Below, in pieces: positions 7,909 to 16,070 of a DNA stretch of 34,594 bases (positions are counted from its first letter, which is position 1; every line of letters begins with the position of its first letter). This DNA is from Bacteroidaceae bacterium (GTDB taxonomy: Bacteria; Bacteroidota; Bacteroidia; Bacteroidales; Bacteroidaceae): contig CAAHEN010000161.1 of NCBI GenBank assembly GCA_900772575.1, positions 1 through 34,594 on the forward strand, written 5' to 3'. The notes below the pieces were generated by a model. It was not told the DNA's origin. It searched no databases and was given only the letters and a program-made list of their open reading frames with translations. Made by a program: the position numbers and the translations under genes.

Positions 7909-8541
7909 TCACCAGATGTTGTAGTGCACGTTGTTCTGGTCGAACTTGTCCTTCGGCTGTGGGTTGCCCTTGGGATAACCGATGGGGACGAGGCTGAGGG
8001 GAATGATGTGGTCGGGTAGGCCGACGGCAGCGCGAATGGCTGCGATGCGGTCGTCGTAGGGGTAGGCGCCTGTCCAGACAGCACCGAGCCCCATGGCCTC
8101 GGCGGCGAGCAGGAGGTTCTCTGTGGCGGCAGAGCAGTCGAGCATCCATGAGTTGGACGGCTTGCCCTTATCGTCGGTGACACTCATGTCGCCACAGACC
8201 ACGATGGCGGCCTTGGCCTCCCCCAGCATTCTGGCGCGAGGCAGGCGGGCGGCCAGACTGTCGAGCGTCACGCTGTCGTCGATGACGACGAAGCGCCACG
8301 GACGCATGTCGCGGCCGGTCGGGGCGGCCATGGCGGCGCGCACGAGGGTGTCGAGCTGTGCGCGGCTGACGGGGCGGTCGCTGTAGCTGCGCACACTCTT
8401 CCGCGCGTAGATGTTGTCGAGAACGGCCTGCTTGGCGTCGGTGCCGACGGGCACCGCCACGTTGGTCGTATAGACCAGACGCGCCAAGGCCGCGATCAGG
8501 GCCACGGCCAGTACGAGGCTGACAATCTTGTACTTGTTCAT
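7909..8541 (-). CDS. Membrane-anchored (exported) nitroreductase family protein
   Basis: A 210-residue nitroreductase with an added N-terminal hydrophobic segment, MNKYKIVSLVLAVALIAALARLVY, that reads as a signal anchor or uncleaved signal peptide. The catalytic domain starts at DNIYARKSVRSYSDRPVS and contains AAMAAPTGRDMRPWRFVVID, AMGLGAVWTGAYPYDD and PLSLVPIGYPKG, all standard flavin-site elements of the family. Most family members are cytosolic; here the catalytic part should face the periplasm, where NAD(P)H is not available. It starts only 12 nt after the stop of a membrane flavin/iron-sulfur protein, which could be its electron donor. Function on a specific substrate is unknown; the export prediction comes only from the hydrophobic N terminus. 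Confidence 0.82.
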   Translation of the reverse strand: MNKYKIVSLVLAVALIAALARLVYTTNVAVPVGTDAKQAVLDNIYARKSVRSYSDRPVSRAQLDTLVRAAMAAPTGRDMRPWRFVVIDDSVTLDSLAARLPRARMLGEAKAAIVVCGDMSVTDDKGKPSNSWMLDCSAATENLLLAAEAMGLGAVWTGAYPYDDRIAAIRAAVGLPDHIIPLSLVPIGYPKGNPQPKDKFDQNNVHYNIW

Positions 8542-8553
8542 GGGGTATGGGAT

Positions 8554-9792
8554 TTATGGGGTGGTTCTGGATTTGGCGTCATGCGGCTTGTCCGCAGGCG
8601 GGGTGCTGTGGCTACCGTCGGCGGCGAGCTCCAAGAGCGTGCCGAGCGGGCAGACGGCGCGGCACCAGGGGTGGGGCATGAATATGCCGAGCACGACGAA
8701 AGCTGCCGCCAGGACGATGACCGCCGGGGCGGCGGCACTGAGGTTGAAGACTGAGAAAGGCTCATAGTCCAGCACAGACGTGCCGAAACCGAACCACAGG
8801 CAGGCCAGCAGGACGAGCAGTATGGCGTAGCGTGTCAGCCGCAGAATCTTGTATATATGGGGCTTGATGCGGAGTTTCGGCAGGGGAATGTGCCACACCA
8901 GCTCTTGCAGGCTGCCGTAGGGGCAGAGCCATTGGCAGTAGTGGTGTGTGTGGCGCCGGCCGGCGAGGGGCATGGCGATGGCGACCAGCAGCATGGCGAC
9001 AGTGGGCAGATAGAGCAGGGGATCCACGCCGTTCTGTATCCAGCCCCGGAGCAGCGCCACGGAGAGGTACTGCCCGCACCAGAAACCGACGACCATGACG
9101 TTGAGGCCCATCACGAGTAGGCGCAGCCACTTCACGCCGCGCCAGTGCCACGCCACCGCGATGCCGAAGGCCAGCACCGCCAGAAACAGTGCGGTGCGCC
9201 CCCAGCCGATGGCCGGTGCCCGGTGCACACCGCTGCCGGTGGCCTGTGAGCGGGCGGCCAGCGTGTACTTCAGGTTGTGGATGATGGCGTTGCTCGAATA
9301 GGTGGCGCCGGTGACGGCGTCGAGCTTCTTCGACGCCACGTCGGCCAGCGACTTGCCACGCACTTGCCCGAAGAGTCCGTCCTCGGCGCGGCGGTAGAAG
9401 TCAGCCGATTCGGCATTGTCGCCAGAGACGATGCCGCGCACCGTGTCGTGGCTGTCAATGTATATATATAAAGGTGTAGGGCCCACGAAGCCCGAGACAT
9501 CGTGTGAGTAAGGGTCTGTGGCCAGCAGTGTACCGTCAGCCTTGCCGTCGGGCGATATGACGGCCCACGAAGCGCTGTCGGCCTGCACCAGCTGTGTGGC
9601 GTCGAGGCCGAGCCGTGCCAGCTGGTCAGACGTCGGGAAGGCAGCGGCAGTCACCGGGTGCGTGGCGGTGGCCGGTGAGGCCAGGCGCCGGCCGAAGTAC
9701 TTGCCGCTCCAGACGACTGTGCCCGAGAGCAGAAGGAACACGACCAGCAGTGAGAGCAGCCGTTCGAGTAGGGGAAGTAATCTGTTGTTCAT
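8554..9792 (-). CDS. NosR/RnfG-like membrane protein: FMN-binding domain plus two CxxxCP iron-sulfur motifs
   Basis: A 412-residue membrane redox protein. Order seen: helix 1 (about 8-29), an exported FMN-binding domain with flavinylation motif TGATYS (161-166, acceptor probably S166), then helices near 198-217, 223-250, 258-277, 321-342 and 350-372. Two CxxxCP motifs, CQWLCP (286-291) and CRAVCP (377-382), follow helices 4 and 6. With the N terminus inside, the FMN domain faces the periplasm and both cysteine motifs face the cytoplasm, a layout suited to moving electrons outward, as proposed for NosR-type proteins. Start at ATG 9792; another in-frame ATG at 9801 is possible. It sits after aroB and 12 nt before an exported nitroreductase. 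No ApbE flavin transferase gene is in the window. Confidence 0.85.
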   Translation of the reverse strand: MNNRLLPLLERLLSLLVVFLLLSGTVVWSGKYFGRRLASPATATHPVTAAAFPTSDQLARLGLDATQLVQADSASWAVISPDGKADGTLLATDPYSHDVSGFVGPTPLYIYIDSHDTVRGIVSGDNAESADFYRRAEDGLFGQVRGKSLADVASKKLDAVTGATYSSNAIIHNLKYTLAARSQATGSGVHRAPAIGWGRTALFLAVLAFGIAVAWHWRGVKWLRLLVMGLNVMVVGFWCGQYLSVALLRGWIQNGVDPLLYLPTVAMLLVAIAMPLAGRRHTHHYCQWLCPYGSLQELVWHIPLPKLRIKPHIYKILRLTRYAILLVLLACLWFGFGTSVLDYEPFSVFNLSAAAPAVIVLAAAFVVLGIFMPHPWCRAVCPLGTLLELAADGSHSTPPADKPHDAKSRTTP

Positions 9793-9859
9793 GGTGTCCA
9801 TGGAGAGATGTGCGGTTGAATGGGGCAGGAGGCCACATCGGCCGGTTCGGGGGGCGGGG

Positions 9860-10906
9860 TCAGCCTTCTCGCAGGAAGTCGAAGGCCTCATATACCGTCT
9901 CCTGCGTGGCGTGGCAGTCCAGACTGATGCTGCCCACGTCGTCGAGCAGTGTGAAGTTGATCTGTCCGGCCACGTTCTTCTTGTCGTGTCGCATGAGGTC
10001 GTAGAGGTGGGCATAGTCGTCGCACGAGAAACTGAAGCGGCCGTAGTGTTGCCTGATGTAGCCGACTGTTTGCCGCATCTTCTCAGCCGGGAATCCGCGC
10101 AGCGCCGTGCTCAGGTAGAGCTCACCGATGAGTCCCCACGCCACTGCGTAGCCGTGGAGCACGGGGCGGTGCGTCTCCAGGGCCAGGCTCTCCAGAGCAT
10201 GGCCGACGGTATGGCCGAGGTTGAGGGCCTTGCGCAGCCCCTTCTCGTGAGGGTCTTCGGTGACGATGCGCTCCTTGACAGCGATGCTCTCCGCCACCAT
10301 GTCCTGCAGTTCGGCATAGTCGGGCGCGTCGAGGTCGAAGCGCAGGTGCCGGCTCCACATGCCGTCGTCGCTCAGCAGCGCGTGCTTCAGCATTTCGGCG
10401 TAGCCGGAGCGCAGGTTGTGCGCGTCGAGGGTGCGGAGAAAACCGGTGTCGATGATGACGGCCCGGCTCTCGCGGAACACCCCGATCTCGTTTTTCAGAC
10501 CGTTGAAGTTGATGCCCGTCTTCCCGCCGACGGCGGCGTCCACCATGGCCAGCAGTGTGGTCGGGATGTTGATGAAGTCAATCCCGCGCTTGAACGTCGC
10601 GGCGGCGAACCCGCCGAGGTCTGTCACCATGCCGCCGCCCAGGCACACCAGCAATGAATGGCGCGAGGCACCGTCCGCACCAAGGCTCGTCCAGACGTGT
10701 ACGACGCTGTCGAGCGTCTTGGCCACGTCGGTCGGCGGGATGACGATTTCCTGGGCTACCCGCAGCGGGGCGCAGCCTGCCAGCATGGGCAAGCAGAGGG
10801 TGTGCGTGGTCTCATCCGTGAGGACGAACACGGCGTCGTAGCCGGCCGCGCAGAGTTCCCCCAGTTCTTCATTGAGGGCTCTAGATATGATGATCTGCTG
10901 TTTCAT
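9860..10906 (-). CDS. aroB: 3-dehydroquinate synthase
   Basis: Second enzyme of the shikimate pathway, converting DAHP to 3-dehydroquinate with NAD+ and a divalent metal. The 348-residue protein shows the NAD-binding GGGMVTDLGGFAAATFKRG, then IPTTLLAMVDAAVGGKTGINF, the Glu-containing SGYAEMLKHALL, and NLGHTVGHALE with a metal-ligand His. Length is normal for the family (about 350). It lies 40 nt after the thioesterase gene and about 60 nt before the membrane flavin protein, inside a five-gene minus-strand run. The DAHP that it uses would come from the DAHP synthase encoded at 14948-16018. Confidence 0.96.
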   Translation of the reverse strand: MKQQIIISRALNEELGELCAAGYDAVFVLTDETTHTLCLPMLAGCAPLRVAQEIVIPPTDVAKTLDSVVHVWTSLGADGASRHSLLVCLGGGMVTDLGGFAAATFKRGIDFINIPTTLLAMVDAAVGGKTGINFNGLKNEIGVFRESRAVIIDTGFLRTLDAHNLRSGYAEMLKHALLSDDGMWSRHLRFDLDAPDYAELQDMVAESIAVKERIVTEDPHEKGLRKALNLGHTVGHALESLALETHRPVLHGYAVAWGLIGELYLSTALRGFPAEKMRQTVGYIRQHYGRFSFSCDDYAHLYDLMRHDKKNVAGQINFTLLDDVGSISLDCHATQETVYEAFDFLREG

Positions 10907-10946
10907 TGTGTCAGGGATAATAGGGGAAAATATGGTTCCAGCGGTG

Positions 10947-11405
10947 TCACAGGCCCTCGTAGTCCTTGATGGCCTGCCGGTAGGCTTCCGGAATCTCAGC
11001 GGATTCCTGCGTCTTCAGGGAGAAGCACACCATGACTGTCGCGCAGTGGCAGACCACTTGGCCGGTGTCGCGGTTGACGGCCCGCTGGTCGAGCGTGAAG
11101 CTCTTCTGCCCGACGTGCGAGATGCGCGTCTCGACGATGATCTTGTCGCCGTAGAAGATGGGCAGGAAGAAGTCGGCGTTGATGTTGGCCACGACGGGCA
11201 CGACGTCGGCGTTCCTATAGTCCACGCGCAAGATATTGGTCAGATAGTCCTCCTTGCCCAGATCGTAGAAGGCGAAGTAGGCGTTGTTGTTGACGTGCCC
11301 GTAGCGGTCCACGTCGTTGAAGCGTATCTGTATGGGGAGGCTGTGCCTGAATGTGGCGGCGGGCACTTGGCCGCCGCCGGGCTTGCCGTTGTTGCTGTCT
11401 GTCAT
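10947..11405 (-). CDS. Acyl-CoA thioesterase, hot-dog fold (4HBT/YbgC type)
   Basis: A 152-residue protein with the 4-hydroxybenzoyl-CoA thioesterase pattern IQIRFNDVDRYGHVNNNAYFAFYDLGKEDYL, including the catalytic Asp and the GHVNN loop, followed by strands DFFLPIFYGDKIIVETRI and CHCATVMVCFSL. Such enzymes hydrolyse acyl-CoA thioesters; the chain specificity is not predictable. The start MTDSNNGKPGGG is used because the family begins shortly before the RFNDVD motif; the longer open frame overlaps the upstream gene. It lies between the 91-residue unknown gene (46 nt upstream) and aroB (40 nt downstream). Confidence 0.88.
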   Translation of the reverse strand: MTDSNNGKPGGGQVPAATFRHSLPIQIRFNDVDRYGHVNNNAYFAFYDLGKEDYLTNILRVDYRNADVVPVVANINADFFLPIFYGDKIIVETRISHVGQKSFTLDQRAVNRDTGQVVCHCATVMVCFSLKTQESAEIPEAYRQAIKDYEGL

Positions 11406-11451
11406 GTGTTGTGTATGTCTCTCTGGGCCGTTGCGGCTGCGGCGTCTGTGT

Positions 11452-11727
11452 TCAGTAGCTGAAGAAATTGCGGGCCACCGCCGCCAGCCGTCCTCGGTCG
11501 GGCACCATTTCCATGGTCGTCTCGTCCACGCGGCACAGGTCGCGCAGGGCGTAGATGTCGTCAGCCTCGTCTGTCGGCCTTTTCCCTGCCGGGCGGAAGA
11601 GGTGGTTGCGTGCGTCGACGACGTGCAGGGCCTCGACGTTATAGTCCGCCGGTTGTCCGCTAGCCGCCAGCCGTTCACGCACATAGGCCTCCAGGGCGTC
11701 GATGAAGTCTTTGGTTTCCGCTGTCAT
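11452..11727 (-). CDS. Conserved-looking hypothetical protein, 91 residues
   Basis: A small soluble protein starting MTAETKDFIDALEAYVRERL and ending VARNFFSY. It is rich in charged residues (DEADDIYALRDLCRVDETTMEMVPDRG) and has no signal peptide, helix long enough to span a membrane, or cysteine cluster. The start is set at 11727 because a Bacteroidota -7 box lies directly upstream at 11733-11740; the longer frame upstream would run through that promoter. It is the first gene of the thioesterase-aroB-membrane redox run, so it is probably transcribed with them. I do not recognise the family. Confidence 0.75.
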   Translation of the reverse strand: MTAETKDFIDALEAYVRERLAASGQPADYNVEALHVVDARNHLFRPAGKRPTDEADDIYALRDLCRVDETTMEMVPDRGRLAAVARNFFSY

Positions 11728-11732
11728 GGTGA

Positions 11733-11740
11733 CAAAGTTA
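11733..11740 (-). promoter_or_regulatory. Bacteroidota -7 box for the aroB-containing unit
   Basis: TAACTTTG on the minus strand matches TAnnTTTG, five bases before the ATG at 11727. The very short distance implies an almost leaderless transcript. No good -33 box is seen 19 nt upstream. Confidence 0.55.
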
Positions 11741-11897
11741 CATATTTTCCCCTGCCACTGTCCGTATCGCGGCTTAAATAACACTAATCCTTGGGTCTGA
11801 ACCGCAGGTGGCCGCTCGGTTCTCTCAGTACACTGAGGCCCCATAATATAACCCCGGCCACGCGTCGCTTCACCTTTTTGCCCCAATTGCCGAAATG

Positions 11898-11921
11898 GGA
11901 CCTTAACCTTTTTAACTTTCG
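11898..11921 (-). repeat. GGTTAA-type dispersed repeat, copy 1
   Basis: On the minus strand this 24-mer contains GTTAAAAAGGTTAAGGT and matches 21 of 24 positions with the plus-strand sequence at 22816-22839. Both copies are in gene-free DNA. Confidence 0.5.
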
Positions 11922-12077
11922 GTCGGAATCCGGAGTGTTAAAACGGGACTTGGTGGAATTTCCTCGGGGGAATTTTGAATTAGCCCGGAGCAAATTTTTC
12001 CGAGCCCTAGGGGAGTTTCTCTGAAAATCGGGCCGGTTTTTGCCATATGCGGGCAATATGGGGCGCCGTGGGGTACG

Positions 12078-12103
12078 AAAAAAAGCCATCCGTGCGGGAT
12101 GGC
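12078..12103 (-). terminator. Orphan intrinsic terminator inside a divergent intergenic region
   Basis: GCCATCC (12085-12091) and GGATGGC (12097-12103) form a perfect 7-bp stem with a 5-base loop. On the minus strand it is followed by seven T (12078-12084), on the plus strand by CTTTT. No gene on either strand needs a terminator here, so it suggests an unannotated transcript or a relic. Confidence 0.65.
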
Positions 12104-12520
12104 CTTTTCCTCTGCTGCAAAGATACTGCTTCCGGGCGCCGAAAGCAAGCTGTGTTAAAACCGAAATTTTTCTTTTGGGGCATTGTCTTACTGATTCTGG
12201 AGGGTGGTGTCCCTTGCGGGATGACCCTCTGTTGTCAATGGGATCTTCTGGCCTTTTCTTTGCCGGCACTGTAGAGCTTTCTCGCCGATGGGGGCCCGTC
12301 TGCATGCAAAGAGACCGGGGGAAGTACAAGGGGCGTGGCGGTGCCAGACCTCGGAAATGGAGGCACAGCGCCGCTGCCACACCCTGTAGCCATGCCCTTC
12401 CTGAGACTGGTTGCCGGCAATGCCGTCAATACCCAGAAATGGGTGGTGCCCTTGGGGCAAAATCCTTCTTATGTTGACATTTTTTATGGAGTTGCCATTG
12501 AAAATACTCACATTCAGTGG

Positions 12521-12551
12521 TTGGTGGGCAGGGAAGAGTTGTGTATTTTTG
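12521..12551 (+). promoter_or_regulatory. eno promoter
   Basis: TTGG (12521-12524), 19 bases, then TATTTTTG (12544-12551), matching the Bacteroidota -33/-7 pattern with its usual spacing. It leaves a leader of roughly 65-70 nt before the eno ATG. Confidence 0.65.
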
Positions 12552-12625
12552 CAGTGGAAAGGACTGCGACAGAGTGGCAGCCCCGTAAGATGAAAGATCA
12601 CTCTCATTCATAAACTATTAGCATC

Positions 12626-13933
<1,308 letters not shown>

Positions 13934-13969
13934 AGCTGGCTTAAACACAACCACGCTATCACACAAAGA

Positions 13970-14007
13970 GCCCCCTCCACACGGTGTCCGTGCAGAGGGG
14001 GCCTTTT
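13970..14007 (+). terminator. eno intrinsic terminator
   Basis: GCCCCCTC (from 13970) pairs with GAGGGGGC (to 14002), with a two-base mismatch and an inner CACGG/CCGTG stem around a TGT loop; CTTTT follows. It lies 36 nt after the eno stop and may also serve the convergent tyrA gene. Confidence 0.8.
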
Positions 14008-14081
14008 CGTTGTCCCGTCCCGGGGTCCCGGGAGAGGGGTGGGTGCGGAGCGGGATGACGGGGTACCCCCGTTGCGCGTCC

Positions 14082-14855
14082 TTACTTGATGTGCTCGCGT
14101 ATCTTGCGCAGATAGGCGTTGAGCGCCTGCTCGTCCTTGCGGTCGATGATGTCCATCAGCACTTTGAGCTCATCGCGTATCTTGGCAACCTGCCCCGACG
14201 TGCGGGGGTTGAAGAGAATCTCGCGCAGCAGGCAGTCGTCCTCACCCAGGACGCCGCGGGCGATGGCCATGTGGCGTTTGAAGGTGGTGCCGGGCGCGTC
14301 CTGGTGCTTCATCACAGCCGCGAAGACAAAGGTCGAGACGAAGGGGATGCCCAGCGAGTAGGCCACGGTGTGGTCGTGCTCGTCGAAGGTGTACTCGCAG
14401 ACGTGCAGGCCGAGCCGGTTGTAGAGGTCTTTGAAGAAGATGCGGCCCATGTAGTCGCCCTCGCTGATGACGATGGCGTTCTCGGTGGAGAGGGCGCCCA
14501 GGTTGGCGAAGGTGGGGCCGAACATCGGGTGTGTCGAGACATAGCGGTGGCCGCACTGCTCGTAGAAGTCCCTGAACCCCGTCTTGACCGAGGCGATGTC
14601 GCTCAGGATGCAGTCGTCGGGGAGAAAGGGGATGACCTGGCGGAACACCTCGACGGTGTATTTGAGGGTGACAGCGTTGATGACCAGCTCGGGGGCGAAG
14701 TCGCGGATCTCTTCGAGATCGGTGAAGCGCTCGGTGTTGTACATGAATCGGAGCCGCTTGGGGTCGACGTCGTAGACGGCCGTGGTGTGGTCGAAGCTGA
14801 GGAGATCCACGAAGAACGACCCCATCTTGCCCGCTCCTAAAATGAGAATGCGCAT
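14082..14855 (-). CDS. tyrA: Prephenate dehydrogenase
   Basis: Oxidative decarboxylation of prephenate to 4-hydroxyphenylpyruvate, the tyrosine branch. The 257-residue protein begins with the NAD-binding Rossmann motif MRILILGAGKMGSFF and the acidic strand end AVYDVDP. It continues with DIASVKTGFRDF, HPMFGPTF (with the His typical of the family) and the helical dimerisation half, including DEHDHTVAYSLGIPF. It carries no fused chorismate mutase, which instead sits on the DAHP synthase. It is the last gene of the pheA-aminotransferase-DAHP synthase operon, 92 nt after the previous gene. Closest alternative is an arogenate dehydrogenase, which has the same fold. Confidence 0.93.
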   Translation of the reverse strand: MRILILGAGKMGSFFVDLLSFDHTTAVYDVDPKRLRFMYNTERFTDLEEIRDFAPELVINAVTLKYTVEVFRQVIPFLPDDCILSDIASVKTGFRDFYEQCGHRYVSTHPMFGPTFANLGALSTENAIVISEGDYMGRIFFKDLYNRLGLHVCEYTFDEHDHTVAYSLGIPFVSTFVFAAVMKHQDAPGTTFKRHMAIARGVLGEDDCLLREILFNPRTSGQVAKIRDELKVLMDIIDRKDEQALNAYLRKIREHIK

Positions 14856-14947
14856 TGGCTTGTTGCTTTCAGGTGTTGGATAATGCCGGCACGCCGCAAG
14901 GCCGCGGGGCTGTCAGCCTGTGCGGTCCTGTGGTGTGCCGCAGGCGT

Positions 14948-16018
14948 TCAGTTCTTGTTCATCACTTCTATCTGTTGCCTGACACTCTCCTCGTGAATGG
15001 CCTCGAAGATGCCCTTCATGAAGTCGCCCGACATGCCACAGAGCACCCCCTGTGCCCCACGCTTGTCGAGGATTTCAGAGTAGCGGCCAGTCTGCACGAC
15101 GGTCATGCCGTGCTCGTGCTTGTACTGCCCGATCTCACGGCTCAGGCGCATCCGCTTGGCCAGCATCTCGATGAGCGCGTTGTCTATCTCGTCGATCTGC
15201 CGGCGCAGGGCCTCCAGGCTTTCTGTGGTCTGCGTGACGTTGCGGATGACGAGCTTGTCGAGTATGAAGTCGAGCACGTCAGGCGTCACTTGCTGCTTGG
15301 CGTCACTCCAGGCGGCGTCGGGCGTGCAGTGGCTCTCGATGATCAGGCCGTCGAAACCCAGATCCATGGCTTGCTGTGAGAGCGGGGCTATCAGTTCGCG
15401 CGCGCCGCCGATGTGGCTGGGGTCGCCAAAGATGGGCAGCGACGGGATGCGGCGGCGCAGCTCGATGGGGATGTGCCACATGGGCAGGTTGCGGTAGATG
15501 CGCTTGTCGTAGGACGAGAAGCCGCGGTGGATCACGCCGAGACGCTTGATGCCGGCGCCGTTGATGCGCTCCAGACCGCCAATCCACAGTTCGAGGTCGG
15601 GGTTGACCGGGTTCTTCACGAGCACGGGAATGTCGACGCCGCGCAGCGAGTCGGCCAGTTCCTGCATGGCGAAAGGGTTGGCCACCGTGCGGGCGCCGAC
15701 CCAGAGCACATCGATGCCGGCCTCGAGCGCGGCCTCCACATGCTTCGGCGTGGCCACCTCAGTGGAGACGAGCATGCCGAGCTCTTCCTGCACCCGTTGC
15801 AGCCAGGGCAGGCCGATGGTGCCTACGCCCTCGAAGCCTCCGGGCTTGGTGCGGGGCTTCCAGATGCCGGCGCGGAATATCTTGATGCCTTTCTTGGCCA
15901 GCTGTGTGGCGGTGTCCATGACCTGCTGTTCGGTCTCAGCCGAGCAAGGGCCGGCGATGACGATGGGGCGTTTGGGCTCTACGCCCGGAAGATTGAGGGG
16001 TTGGAGTTCTAATTCCAT
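14948..16018 (-). CDS. Bifunctional 3-deoxy-7-phosphoheptulonate synthase / chorismate mutase
   Basis: The 356-residue fusion has a type I-beta (KDO8P synthase-like) DAHP synthase domain at residues 1 to about 255: PIVIAGPCSAETEQQV, FRAGIWKPRTKPGGFEG, VGARTVANPF, VLVKNPVNPDLE, FGDPSHIGG and IIESHC. An AroQ-type chorismate mutase follows at about 265-356 (LEALRRQIDEIDNALIEMLAKR, then LSREIGQYKHEHGM). The enzyme condenses PEP with erythrose-4-P and also converts chorismate to prephenate, supplying PheA and TyrA in the same operon. The start is at 16018 (MELELQPLNLPGVEPKRP), with 52 nt to the upstream aminotransferase. The C-terminal mutase may act as the sensor for feedback inhibition by prephenate, as known for this fusion type. 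Confidence 0.95.
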   Translation of the reverse strand: MELELQPLNLPGVEPKRPIVIAGPCSAETEQQVMDTATQLAKKGIKIFRAGIWKPRTKPGGFEGVGTIGLPWLQRVQEELGMLVSTEVATPKHVEAALEAGIDVLWVGARTVANPFAMQELADSLRGVDIPVLVKNPVNPDLELWIGGLERINGAGIKRLGVIHRGFSSYDKRIYRNLPMWHIPIELRRRIPSLPIFGDPSHIGGARELIAPLSQQAMDLGFDGLIIESHCTPDAAWSDAKQQVTPDVLDFILDKLVIRNVTQTTESLEALRRQIDEIDNALIEMLAKRMRLSREIGQYKHEHGMTVVQTGRYSEILDKRGAQGVLCGMSGDFMKGIFEAIHEESVRQQIEVMNKN

Positions 16019-16070
16019 GGTGTGAGGTATTTGTTTTGGTTTATGATTTTGCGTGATTGCCAGCCGGCCT

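Larger units (their letters stand above)
11741..12543. other. Gene-poor island between divergent genes
   Basis: About 800 bases with no recognisable gene between the 91-residue gene and eno. The base composition is visibly richer in A/T runs than its surroundings. It holds a CCATAT/ATATGG hairpin (12043-12061), an orphan intrinsic terminator (12085-12103), a -7-like TATCTTTG on the minus strand (12118-12125), a hairpin at 12200-12229, and a diverged internal repeat (12202-12237 and 12441-12479). Open frames of up to 198 codons occur here, but they overlap on both strands and show no known domain. Confidence 0.5.

Noticed and set aside
12118..12125. TATCTTTG as a minus-strand promoter
   Set aside because: A transcript from it would run straight into the terminator about 10 bases downstream, so a productive promoter is unlikely.
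11784..12380. Minus-strand frame of 198 codons in the gene-poor island
   Set aside because: Composition is unlike a protein (many Arg, Ser, Pro), it crosses the terminator at 12085-12103 and overlaps a plus-strand frame of similar quality; kept only as an unexplained island.
12335..12613. Plus-strand frame of 92 codons ending just before eno
   Set aside because: It would run through the eno promoter and has no domain or start signal.
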